Shown: positions 1-5,286 of the stretch, piece after piece
Layout of the letters: each line of letters begins with the position of its first letter
How positions within the stretch are numbered: the stretch's first letter is position 1
Assembly: GCA_016839865.1 (NCBI GenBank)
Contig: JAEOTN010000242.1
Location: 1 to 13,938 of the forward strand
Source of the DNA: Promethearchaeota archaeon
GTDB taxonomy: Archaea; Asgardarchaeota; Lokiarchaeia; Sigynarchaeales; MK-D1
Length of the DNA stretch: 13,938 nt
Direction of reading: 5' to 3'
Position numbers and translations under genes: made by a program
The notes under the pieces: model-generated
The model's database searches: none
The model's input: only the letters and a program-made list of their open reading frames with translations
Told to the model about the DNA's origin: nothing

Positions 1-1
1 A

Positions 2-436
2 GGAGCACAATTCTCAAGATATCAAAAGGTACTTGGCGAAAACAAGAATATTCGAGTTCGTCTTCTGTTCTGGGACATTGCAGGTCAAGATGAATTCGAT
101 TTTATGCGCCCAAAGTTTTATCACGGCGCACGTGGAGCCATTATTGTATTTGATCTCACACGAGAAGACACTTTAAAAAACGTAATGAAATGGTATGATG
201 AATTACAGCACCACATCGGCTTGAAAATGATTCCCACCATTTTATTCGGTAATAAGAGAGACCTACTCGATGATCCCAATTCCTTTGACGAGGAAAGGGT
301 CGCTAAAGATCTTGATTTATCAAAATTTTATAAATACCACAAAACAAGCGCTAAAACAGGAGAACACGTACACGAAGCATTTGATGCGATAATCCGACAC
401 TTGGTTGACCTTGAAATCAAGAAAGAAGAGCCTTAA
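2..436 (+). CDS. Ras/Rab-like small GTPase, 5' end outside the window
   Basis: This is a small GTP-binding protein of the Ras superfamily, expected to switch between GTP and GDP states; about 144 C-terminal residues are visible. The frame is open from base 2, so the P-loop and switch I lie upstream. Seen directly: the G3 motif WDIAGQ (visible residues 24-29, with the Gln that in Ras/Rab positions the hydrolytic water), the FYHGARGAIIVFDLT strand typical of Rab/Ras, the G4 motif NKRD (84-87) and the G5 motif TSAK (115-118). The C terminus, ending KKEEP, has no cysteine, so there is no eukaryote-type prenylation site. An internal ATG at 104 lies after G3 and cannot be the true start. The thioredoxin-fold gene follows after 23 bp and a V4R gene comes next, suggesting one operon. 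Ras-like family membership is certain; the Rab/Ras/Arf-like subfamily is not resolved. Confidence 0.93.
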   Translation, partial: GAQFSRYQKVLGENKNIRVRLLFWDIAGQDEFDFMRPKFYHGARGAIIVFDLTREDTLKNVMKWYDELQHHIGLKMIPTILFGNKRDLLDDPNSFDEERVAKDLDLSKFYKYHKTSAKTGEHVHEAFDAIIRHLVDLEIKKEEP

Positions 437-459
437 AAAGCCCAACAAAAAATGAAAGC

Positions 460-762
460 ATGATCGTGATAGAAGAATTGTATCCAGAGATTCAGTTTTA
501 TACCAGTAAATTCTGCGCACCATGCAGACCCGTCGAGAACATGCTTGCAAGAATAAATGTGTCACTATTCGGAAATCAACTCGTCATTAAAAAAATCGAT
601 ATATCCCTCGAAGAAGGTATGGAACTCGCTGGAATAAATAATATTCTCAGTGTTCCTTCAATCATTGTAGGGAGTAAACGACTCACACATATCATGGATG
701 AACAAGATATTGTAGATGCAATCCTTCAGGGATTGCTGTCCTCGGTTAGTTTGGAAGAGTAA
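460..762 (+). CDS. Thioredoxin/glutaredoxin-fold protein with CAPC motif
   Basis: A 100-residue thioredoxin-fold protein, probably a cytosolic thiol-disulfide oxidoreductase. The first strand (IQFYTS, 11-16) leads into Cys19-Ala-Pro-Cys22, followed by a helix. A second strand (LVIKKIDIS) precedes Val65-Pro66, the family's cis-proline loop, and then IIVGSKR and a final helix. The length fits minimal archaeal thioredoxins and glutaredoxin-like proteins. No signal peptide or membrane segment is present. It starts 23 bp after the GTPase stop and ends 21 bp before the V4R gene, so co-transcription is likely. No good Shine-Dalgarno sequence precedes the ATG, so it may depend on coupling to the upstream gene. 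CAPC differs from the CGPC of classical thioredoxins, and the partner is unknown. A redox role for neighbouring cysteine-rich proteins such as the V4R protein is inference. Confidence 0.85.
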   Translation: MIVIEELYPEIQFYTSKFCAPCRPVENMLARINVSLFGNQLVIKKIDISLEEGMELAGINNILSVPSIIVGSKRLTHIMDEQDIVDAILQGLLSSVSLEE

Positions 763-783
763 AACTCAAAGAGTGGAGAGCGA

Positions 784-1266
784 ATGGATAGAAAATTAAT
801 GGAAGCTATGTTAAGTAGAATGAAAGTACGCCTTTTAGCTGGAGAAGATATCGGTAATTTAAAAGTGGGGGCGTTATTCGCTTTGGGAGAACAGTTATCC
901 GCAATATTCTATTATGTTGGACATGAACTAGGAACAAAAATTGAAATTGATAACGGTCCCATTACAGAGATTGCCCAAATTATTGAAAAATTTGTTGAAA
1001 TTTCAAAAAAATACCACTTGGGTGAAGTCGTAATCGATGAACAAGACGCAGGGCATATTACCTTCCACCTAGCGGTATGTAATTCATGTAAAGATTTACC
1101 CGTTGCACTTCCCTCAGATAGTTCTTTCTGTTCATTTGAAGCGGGATTATTTGCTGGAATTGTAGAGCGAATGTCAAATAAACGGTGTTTTGCTCAAGAG
1201 TTGGAGTGCAGACTTCAAGGTAGAGCAACCCATTGTCAATTTATGATCGTTATTCCAACCGATTGA
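784..1266 (+). CDS. V4R domain protein (Bet3/TRAPP-related fold)
   Basis: A 160-residue protein made almost wholly of a V4R domain, a ligand-binding fold first described in 4-vinyl reductase and common in archaeal regulators. Visible are the helical N-terminal half (about 27-80, with a GEQLSAIFYYVGHELG helix), a strand pair (EVVIDEQDAGHITFHLAVC), and the signature FCSFEAGLFAGIVERM (115-130). The closing ECRLQGRATHCQF segment carries Cys and His residues that in this family bind a metal or small ligand. Cysteines fall at 99, 102, 116, 135, 142 and 151. There is no DNA-binding extension. A GGAG ribosome-binding site lies 5 bases before the ATG. The V4R domain is known to be related to the Bet3 subunit of TRAPP, the eukaryotic Rab exchange factor. 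Lying two genes downstream of a Rab-like GTPase, it could act on that GTPase; this is inference from context. A free-standing ligand sensor is the plainer alternative. Confidence 0.85.
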   Translation: MDRKLMEAMLSRMKVRLLAGEDIGNLKVGALFALGEQLSAIFYYVGHELGTKIEIDNGPITEIAQIIEKFVEISKKYHLGEVVIDEQDAGHITFHLAVCNSCKDLPVALPSDSSFCSFEAGLFAGIVERMSNKRCFAQELECRLQGRATHCQFMIVIPTD

Positions 1267-1314
1267 TTGGAATCATATTTTCAAATAAATAAAAAATCAG
1301 AAAGAGGAAAGAAA

Positions 1315-1590
1315 ATGGAAAGTCCAAATTTACCACAAGATGAGGATGTTACTGCCTTTTTGTTATTGTTGACGTCCTCCGATCAAACAGAAGAACTTAT
1401 CGCAGAACTTAATGACATGCGTGAAGTTCTAGAAACATACCTAATTTATGGAGATTGGGATTTATTGGTAAAAATTAAAGTAAAATCATTACCAGAGCTA
1501 ACGAAATTTGTAATGCGTATGCGCAAAATTCCCGGAGTGAATAAAACTAATACGCTAATTACAACTCAATTCACTAATAATAACCATTAA
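1315..1590 (+). CDS. Stand-alone RAM (AsnC/Lrp effector-binding) domain protein
   Basis: A 91-residue protein matching the C-terminal effector domain of Lrp/AsnC regulators, with no helix-turn-helix. Its pattern is the usual one: strand VTAFLLLLT, helix QTEELIAELNDM, strand EVLETYLIYGDWDLLVKIKV with the conserved Gly-Asp-Trp-Asp ligand-loop region, helix SLPELTKFVMRMRKI, then the PGV..T.TLI ending. Stand-alone RAM proteins assemble as oligomers and bind amino acids or other small molecules; some modulate a partner rather than DNA. I chose the ATG at 1315 because GAGG (1304-1307) sits 7 bases before it. The same frame could start at a TTG at 1267 directly after the V4R stop, but that adds 16 polar, lysine-rich residues outside the domain. 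It lies 48 bp after the V4R gene and 60 bp before the ubiquitin-like gene. Confidence 0.85.
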   Translation: MESPNLPQDEDVTAFLLLLTSSDQTEELIAELNDMREVLETYLIYGDWDLLVKIKVKSLPELTKFVMRMRKIPGVNKTNTLITTQFTNNNH

Positions 1591-1618
1591 TTACTTAAGA
1601 TCGATCATACATACACAA

Positions 1619-1630
1619 AACATATAAAAA
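1619..1630 (+). promoter_or_regulatory. Possible internal TATA box ahead of the ubiquitin-like gene
   Basis: CATATAAAAA is an archaeal TATA-like stretch centred about 25 bases before the ATG at 1651. That spacing would put transcription initiation at the start codon itself. However, an AAAGGGA ribosome-binding-like sequence (1638-1644) lies between the two, which argues for a longer transcript. It may therefore be an internal promoter, or simply AT-rich spacer in an operon. Confidence 0.3.
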
Positions 1631-1650
1631 AAAACCAAAAGGGAAAAATT

Positions 1651-1905
1651 ATGGTACAATTCAAGTTTAGACTCACTGGAGTTCCACCTGATCAGGCTAT
1701 GAAAATGATAGAACTCGATCCAGATAAGCCAGTTTCTGAGGTTAAGAAGTCTGTTCAGCAGGAATATAAGCTAAATCCGATATTAGCAATACAATTCATC
1801 TACAAAGGCAAGGTCCTGCCAGATAACATCAAATTCAACAAGGTAGGAATTCATCCAAAGAAAGATATTATTACCGTTATGGCCACACAAGCTGGCGGTA
1901 ACTAA
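1651..1905 (+). CDS. Ubiquitin-like protein with C-terminal Gly-Gly-Asn
   Basis: An 84-residue beta-grasp protein close to ubiquitin in layout. The N terminus has Leu8-Thr9-Gly10 at the same positions as ubiquitin. A five-residue longer first hairpin follows, then LDPDKPVSEVKK, matching the ubiquitin VEPSDTIENVKA segment including the Lys27 position. IQFIYKGKVLPDN matches RLIFAGKQLEDG, keeping the Ile44 and Lys48 positions, and HPKKDIITVMATQAGG matches the last strand and tail. The protein ends Gly-Gly-Asn, so one residue must be removed to expose the diglycine. Conjugation to targets through E1/E2 enzymes is expected by homology, but no E1, E2, RING or Rpn11-like gene is in this window. A sulfur-carrier role (Urm1/SAMP/ThiS type) is the main alternative, though the ubiquitin-like segments favour a modifier. 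AAAGGGA precedes the ATG by 6 bases. It is the last gene of the + cluster. Confidence 0.87.
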   Translation: MVQFKFRLTGVPPDQAMKMIELDPDKPVSEVKKSVQQEYKLNPILAIQFIYKGKVLPDNIKFNKVGIHPKKDIITVMATQAGGN

Positions 1906-1914
1906 GTCAATATC

Positions 1915-1938
1915 TCATTATTTTCATTTTCTTTTTAT
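1915..1938 (+). terminator. T-rich terminator after the five-gene cluster
   Basis: Repeated T runs (tattttcattttcttttta) begin about 10 bases after the ubiquitin-like gene stop, with another run at 1947-1952. Archaeal RNA polymerase terminates on such U-rich tracts without needing a hairpin. It marks the likely end of the left operon. Confidence 0.5.
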
Positions 1939-1975
1939 AAATCAATCTTTTTAAGAAGATTTTCTCCCATTTTCA

Positions 1976-2000
1976 TTTTATTATAATAACACTTATACCA
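1976..2000 (+). promoter_or_regulatory. Candidate promoter of the membrane protein gene
   Basis: Two TATA-like stretches, TTTTATTATAATAAC (1976-1990) and CTTATACCA (1992-2000), lie 50-75 bases before the start of the membrane protein gene. Either would give a short 5' leader that contains the ribosome-binding site GGTGG at 2041-2045. Which one is used cannot be told from sequence. Confidence 0.3.
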
Positions 2001-2047
2001 CCGACTAACGCAATTGTTCTATGTTCTTTTAAACAAAAAAGGTGGAA

Positions 2048-3745
2048 ATGATGTATTTTTTAGATTATAAGAAATTCTATTCGGAAGACGGCACCTTTGA
2101 TTTGAAATCATATCGATATGCTGGGCATCGTATTGCGGATCTCATTGGTGAAATAGTCATGCTCCTACTATTCGCAGCATTTTACACATGGGGTATTATT
2201 AATTTAGTTCAGTTTTTCCAGCATTTTAAAGCAGATGTAGATGCATTAATAGGAACTTTACAGGCTGTGGGTATTGTCGAATTACTCTACGATAATGGAT
2301 GGCAGATTGCTGTAGCGTTCATTGCTGTTTATATTATAACACTCGGTGTAAACTATCTAATTGTGCGGTTTTTCTCCAAATTTGCTGCATTTTTCATGTA
2401 TGGAAGCGGAATTCTGCAAATCGCTATGTTTGGACTAATTTTTTATTACATGGGGACATTAGACAGTGTACTTGGAGGGTGGTGGGTACGGTATTTGTTT
2501 CTTATACCAATTGTGCTTCAACTCGTTGTCATGGTGGTTTGGTATAAAAAATTTGCACTAGCTATTGAGTATACAAAAATGAGTTGCTTAGTTGTTTGGA
2601 AAGAAAGGAAACTGATCATTCCTCAATTACTACAGACATTTTGGATTTTCTCATTAATGTTTTTCCAAATAATAGTCACTATTAACACTTTTTTCGGTGT
2701 TACGGAGGGAACGACGACTATTTATTTAGGACCTAAAGCATCTTATGATATTTCTTCAACATATTTATACATCGGGTATACGGTGGGCTTCTTTCTGCTA
2801 ACCTACGCTGTTATCTACGTGACTCTGAGCATGAAAATCAACATGGTGCATCATTGGTATCGGGGTAGCAATTTGTCGTTCTGGCACGCTATAACCATTG
2901 CTCGACGTCGATGGTGGGCAACAATGATGTATGCTGCAGCATCGACTGTCATCCATTCGATCAAATGGGTGCGAAAAATATTGAAGGGAGAAATTGACCC
3001 GAAAAATATATTTGATGCCGTAAAGCAGACTTTTGATATGCTTCCTGAAAATCCCATGGCGCTAGAACCGTTTGGTAGGCAAAAACGTCAAGCGAAACGA
3101 AAAGCAAGTAAAGGTGTTAGATTTGGATTACGAGCTAGATTACGTTGGAGACGGCAATTCCGTAAAGAAGTGCCACTTTACAAGCGTATTTGGATAGCTT
3201 TGAATTATTTCACTCTACCGGCTATTTCAATTGAAGACAAACCTTTCTTCCTTGCTCTACCACGCAGTTTGCAGACTATTGTTCGAAATATCCCAGATCT
3301 CTATATCAAGCAGTCCAATGTGAATAAACTCTTCAAATTCACTAAAATCGCATCAATTGGGCTGAGTGCAATGTTAGGAGGAACTATTGGATGGGTATTA
3401 GGATATTTGGGTGATATTGGTATACTCCCTGATTTATACTCAAAAACAACTCTAGTGATTGTATTTGCAATACTATTTGGTGTTGTGGGATCTATTAGTT
3501 CCTTGTTAGTTCTAAATGATCTAAACATGTCTTACATAACTTTGATGTATATCCATACGATTGATGACCTTCATGGTAAAGAGGGATATACTAGATTCAA
3601 TTTAGAACCTCATGACCAAATTGAAGCACGAGTCAATAAGAAAAAGGAGAAACGGGACCGTAGACGAAAAAGGTGGGGACTGAAACCCAAATACAAGGAT
3701 GAGTTAGAAGGTCCTCAGGAACCACAACAAGAACCTGAGTCCTAA
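2048..3745 (+). CDS. Multi-pass membrane protein, DUF6159-like
   Basis: A 565-residue integral membrane protein of unknown function. Numbering here is from a GTG at 2042; GGTGG at 2041-2045 instead fits starts at ATG 2048 or 2051. Hydrophobic segments lie near 32-60, 87-112, 114-138, 149-168, 192-217, 240-265, 434-456 and 468-491. Between the sixth and seventh is a basic, Trp/Arg-rich loop (about 270-425), and the tail after 515 is highly charged (KKKEKRDRRRKR). The order resembles the DUF6159 family: a WKERKLIIPQLL entry to a membrane pair, NMVHHWYRGSNLSFWHAI then an amphipathic arginine-rich helix, a WIALNYFTLPAISIEDKPFF.AL block, and a Gly-rich last helix pair ending near a Tyr-x-His. I infer family membership by eye from this pattern. 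It stands alone, with its own promoter region and a strong T-tract after the stop. Confidence 0.75.
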   Translation: MMYFLDYKKFYSEDGTFDLKSYRYAGHRIADLIGEIVMLLLFAAFYTWGIINLVQFFQHFKADVDALIGTLQAVGIVELLYDNGWQIAVAFIAVYIITLGVNYLIVRFFSKFAAFFMYGSGILQIAMFGLIFYYMGTLDSVLGGWWVRYLFLIPIVLQLVVMVVWYKKFALAIEYTKMSCLVVWKERKLIIPQLLQTFWIFSLMFFQIIVTINTFFGVTEGTTTIYLGPKASYDISSTYLYIGYTVGFFLLTYAVIYVTLSMKINMVHHWYRGSNLSFWHAITIARRRWWATMMYAAASTVIHSIKWVRKILKGEIDPKNIFDAVKQTFDMLPENPMALEPFGRQKRQAKRKASKGVRFGLRARLRWRRQFRKEVPLYKRIWIALNYFTLPAISIEDKPFFLALPRSLQTIVRNIPDLYIKQSNVNKLFKFTKIASIGLSAMLGGTIGWVLGYLGDIGILPDLYSKTTLVIVFAILFGVVGSISSLLVLNDLNMSYITLMYIHTIDDLHGKEGYTRFNLEPHDQIEARVNKKKEKRDRRRKRWGLKPKYKDELEGPQEPQQEPES

Positions 3746-3760
3746 TTTTTTTTCTTTTTT
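3746..3760 (+). terminator. T-tract terminator after the membrane protein gene
   Basis: Fourteen T residues broken by one C follow the TAA at 3743-3745 directly, an archaeal U-rich terminator for the + strand. The space between the two converging genes is only 14 bp, and the tract abuts the stop codon of the - strand gene. Confidence 0.65.
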
Positions 3761-4113
3761 TATAATTTTCCTAGATCTCTAAGTGCTTCTAAAACAAGAG
3801 TAACATGCATTAAACCAGGGCCTCCATTAAGTTTTAGAGCAGTCATACTCGCTTCTAGTATCTCGTCTGTAGTTGCTCCTGCTTCTAAGGCCTTATTTAC
3901 ATAGTATGCAATACACCAATCGCAACTTTTTAGGAGAGCACCCGATAAGGAGATTAATCTCTTAGTCTTTTTACTTAGAGCGCCATCATCATCAATTTTT
4001 GTAAAACTTTCATAAAAGGCTTTCATAATTCCCGGAAATTTCTTACTCAAAAAAGATGTTGTATCTTTTATTTCTGCTAATTTTTTCTTAGTTTGATTCT
4101 GTTCAGGATTCAT
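3760..4113 (-). CDS. AhpD/carboxymuconolactone decarboxylase-like protein, copy 1
   Basis: A 117-residue all-helical protein of the CMD/AhpD superfamily, whose members use a Cys-x-x-Cys pair for peroxidase or thiol chemistry, or act as decarboxylases. Seen: FPGIMKAF, a LISLSGALL helix leading into Cys-Asp-Trp-Cys (residues 64-67 from this start), YYVNKALEAGATTDEILEA, and GGPGLMH near the C terminus. The His that normally follows the second Cys by four residues is replaced by Tyr. I chose the ATG at 4113 over an in-frame ATG at 4125 because GGTGG (4119-4123) lies 5 bases before it and this start aligns with the neighbouring paralog. The two proteins share more than half of their residues, with near-identical ends (LGKL), so they arose by tandem duplication. 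The substrate is unknown. Confidence 0.87.
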   Translation of the reverse strand: MNPEQNQTKKKLAEIKDTTSFLSKKFPGIMKAFYESFTKIDDDGALSKKTKRLISLSGALLKSCDWCIAYYVNKALEAGATTDEILEASMTALKLNGGPGLMHVTLVLEALRDLGKL

Positions 4114-4190
4114 TTGTTCCACCATACTTCAACACCATGTTATGTAGTGTTTGGGTATCGGAATCGAACTATATGAACTCTTAGTATCTT

Positions 4191-4223
4191 AGCTTCAAAA
4201 AAAGATGAAAGAAGAATGAAGCT
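4191..4223 (-). terminator. Possible hairpin and T-run ending CMD copy 2
   Basis: AGCTTCA (4191-4197) and TGAAGCT (4217-4223) form a perfect 7-bp inverted repeat overlapping the stop codon of CMD copy 2. On the - strand the loop holds a run of seven T residues (4198-4204). Either the T-run alone or the hairpin could end the transcript and so separate the two paralogs. Confidence 0.35.
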
Positions 4224-4579
4224 TATAATTTACCTAAGTCTTTCAATGCATCTAGAACCCAGCGAATATGCATCAGTCCAGGTCCTCCAGACATTTTCAT
4301 AGCAACCATGCTAGCTTCAAGTATTTCTTCCTTTGTCGCTCCAGCTTCAATTGCACGATTCACGTAGTATGGTACACACCACGAGCACTGAGTTTTAACC
4401 GAGATGGCTAAGGAGATGAGTTTTTTTGTTTTAGTATCTAGTGCTCCGGGCTTATCTACACCCTGGAAGAACGCTCCAAAGCTTTGCATCACTTCGGGGA
4501 AATGTTTTCCTAATGTTTGCATAGTATCCTTTACTTCACTTAATTTCTTCATTGTATGATTATGTTCATGCTCTGACAT
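4223..4579 (-). CDS. AhpD/carboxymuconolactone decarboxylase-like protein, copy 2
   Basis: A 118-residue CMD/AhpD-superfamily protein and tandem paralog of the gene just downstream. The helical core carries FPEVMQSF, LISLAISVK, then Cys-Ser-Trp-Cys (about residues 69-72), YYVNRAIEAGATKEEILEAS and GGPGLMH. As in copy 1, Tyr replaces the usual His four residues after the second Cys, so both copies share the departure from classical AhpD. The start has three His in its first eight residues (MSEHEHNH), absent from copy 1. The ATG at 4579 has GGTGG (4587-4591) 7 bases upstream, and a TATA-like stretch lies further up. A winged-helix regulator gene lies 202 bp upstream on the same strand and may control the pair. 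Activity is inferred from the fold; a redox or carbon-compound role is open. Confidence 0.9.
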   Translation of the reverse strand: MSEHEHNHTMKKLSEVKDTMQTLGKHFPEVMQSFGAFFQGVDKPGALDTKTKKLISLAISVKTQCSWCVPYYVNRAIEAGATKEEILEASMVAMKMSGGPGLMHIRWVLDALKDLGKL

Positions 4580-4620
4580 TGTATTACCACCATTTCTTGG
4601 TGATTTTAAATGGGAAATTG

Positions 4621-4630
4621 ATATAAAAAA
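4621..4630 (-). promoter_or_regulatory. TATA box for CMD copy 2
   Basis: On the - strand this reads TTTTTTATAT, centred about 46 bases before the ATG at 4579. Archaeal transcription would begin near 4598, leaving a leader of roughly 18 bases that contains the GGTGG ribosome-binding site. The spacing is typical of archaeal promoters. Confidence 0.5.
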
Positions 4631-4781
4631 GGTACGGGTGATGAGAAATTATCTGTGGGGGATCTTCGCAATCAAATTACTCTCGAGAGAAAGAAATAAC
4701 TAATAGCTAAAAATAAAATTGGTTGATAGTTTTTCTAATGAATTCTTTCCAAGTTTTTGTAGATATTGAAGAAATAGGAAT

Positions 4782-5084
4782 TTATTTTGGATTAGGGAGT
4801 TCTTCCGTAATGATCTTTTCGATTTCCATGATCTTGGAATAGAGTTCCTTGCCTTTGTCAGTGATGTAAATAACTTTCTCGTTATCATCATCAAGTCGAT
4901 ATGCAATTAATTTGTATTTTAGTAATTCATCTTTTACACGGAAGAAACTATTCAAATAGGATTCTCTGTTCTTCAAAGTTTGGAAAAATTCCGACTGCTT
5001 AGCAGCTTTGCCTTTATAGCTGTTCAATACGTCCAGAGTCTCTTGTACGCCCTTCTTACGATACAATGCGAAGAAATATGACAT
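4782..5084 (-). CDS. Small winged-helix transcriptional regulator (PadR/MarR-like)
   Basis: A 100-residue protein that is essentially one winged-helix DNA-binding domain. Helix 1 is GVQETLDVLNSY; the helix-turn-helix runs through KQSEFFQTL and the candidate recognition helix SYLNSFFRVKDELLKY. The wing is LIAYRLDDDNEKVIYITDKG, followed by a dimerisation-type helix KELYSKIMEIEKII. The Ile-Thr-Asp-Lys-Gly-Lys-Glu-Leu stretch after the wing is characteristic of PadR and MarR-like archaeal regulators. AGAGGTTA lies about 10 bases before the ATG. It sits upstream of the two CMD genes on the same strand and divergent from the HAD phosphatase, so it may regulate itself and one or both neighbours; that is inferred from position only. 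The exact family cannot be fixed by eye. Confidence 0.78.
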   Translation of the reverse strand: MSYFFALYRKKGVQETLDVLNSYKGKAAKQSEFFQTLKNRESYLNSFFRVKDELLKYKLIAYRLDDDNEKVIYITDKGKELYSKIMEIEKIITEELPNPK

Positions 5085-5104
5085 TTTTTTTTGCTAACCT
5101 CTTG

Positions 5105-5121
5105 TATTTTATGTATATTTT
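5105..5121 (-). promoter_or_regulatory. TATA region of the winged-helix regulator gene
   Basis: The - strand reads AAAATATACATAAAATA, 20-37 bases before the ATG at 5084. It is the most TATA-like stretch in this divergent intergenic region and fits a short-leader transcript carrying the AGAGGTTA ribosome-binding site. Confidence 0.45.
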
Positions 5122-5240
5122 ATCCTAGTTTAGTCAAACATAGTTTATTAATTCTCTCCCAATTTTGTCAATGACTTATCCAAATGTGCAATAATTTCTG
5201 ATTTTGAAACGTTTTTCTGAAAACTGATTCTGCAACTAAG

Positions 5241-5252
5241 ACTTCTAGAAGT
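5241..5252. promoter_or_regulatory. 12-bp perfect palindrome ACTTCTAGAAGT, possible operator
   Basis: ACTTCTAGAAGT is its own reverse complement. It abuts a TTTTTATTC stretch that could serve as the TATA region of the HAD gene (start 5287). A dimeric winged-helix protein, perhaps the divergently encoded regulator, could bind here and block transcription. Only one copy was seen in this gap. Confidence 0.3.
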
Positions 5253-5286
5253 TTTTATTCCGCAACACGTACTCATAGTCCAAGAG

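Noticed and set aside
104..106. ATG at 104 as the start of the GTPase.
   Set aside because: It would remove the WDIAGQ motif, which is in frame and open to base 2; the gene is cut by the window edge.
1267..1314. TTG at 1267 as the start of the RAM protein.
   Set aside because: Adds 16 residues outside the domain, with no ribosome-binding site; ATG 1315 has GAGG at good spacing.
2299..2547. 82-codon + strand frame inside the membrane protein gene.
   Set aside because: Cys/Trp-rich translation from the wrong frame of a gene with continuous membrane segments.
4140..4180. On the - strand, AGTTCGATTCC resembles the T-loop of a tRNA upstream of CMD copy 1.
   Set aside because: The flanking bases do not form a T-stem, and there is no acceptor stem, anticodon arm or D-arm around it.
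4700..4906. 68-codon - strand frame overlapping the 3' half of the winged-helix regulator.
   Set aside because: Lies in another frame of a clear winged-helix gene and has basic, low-complexity sequence typical of a shadow frame.
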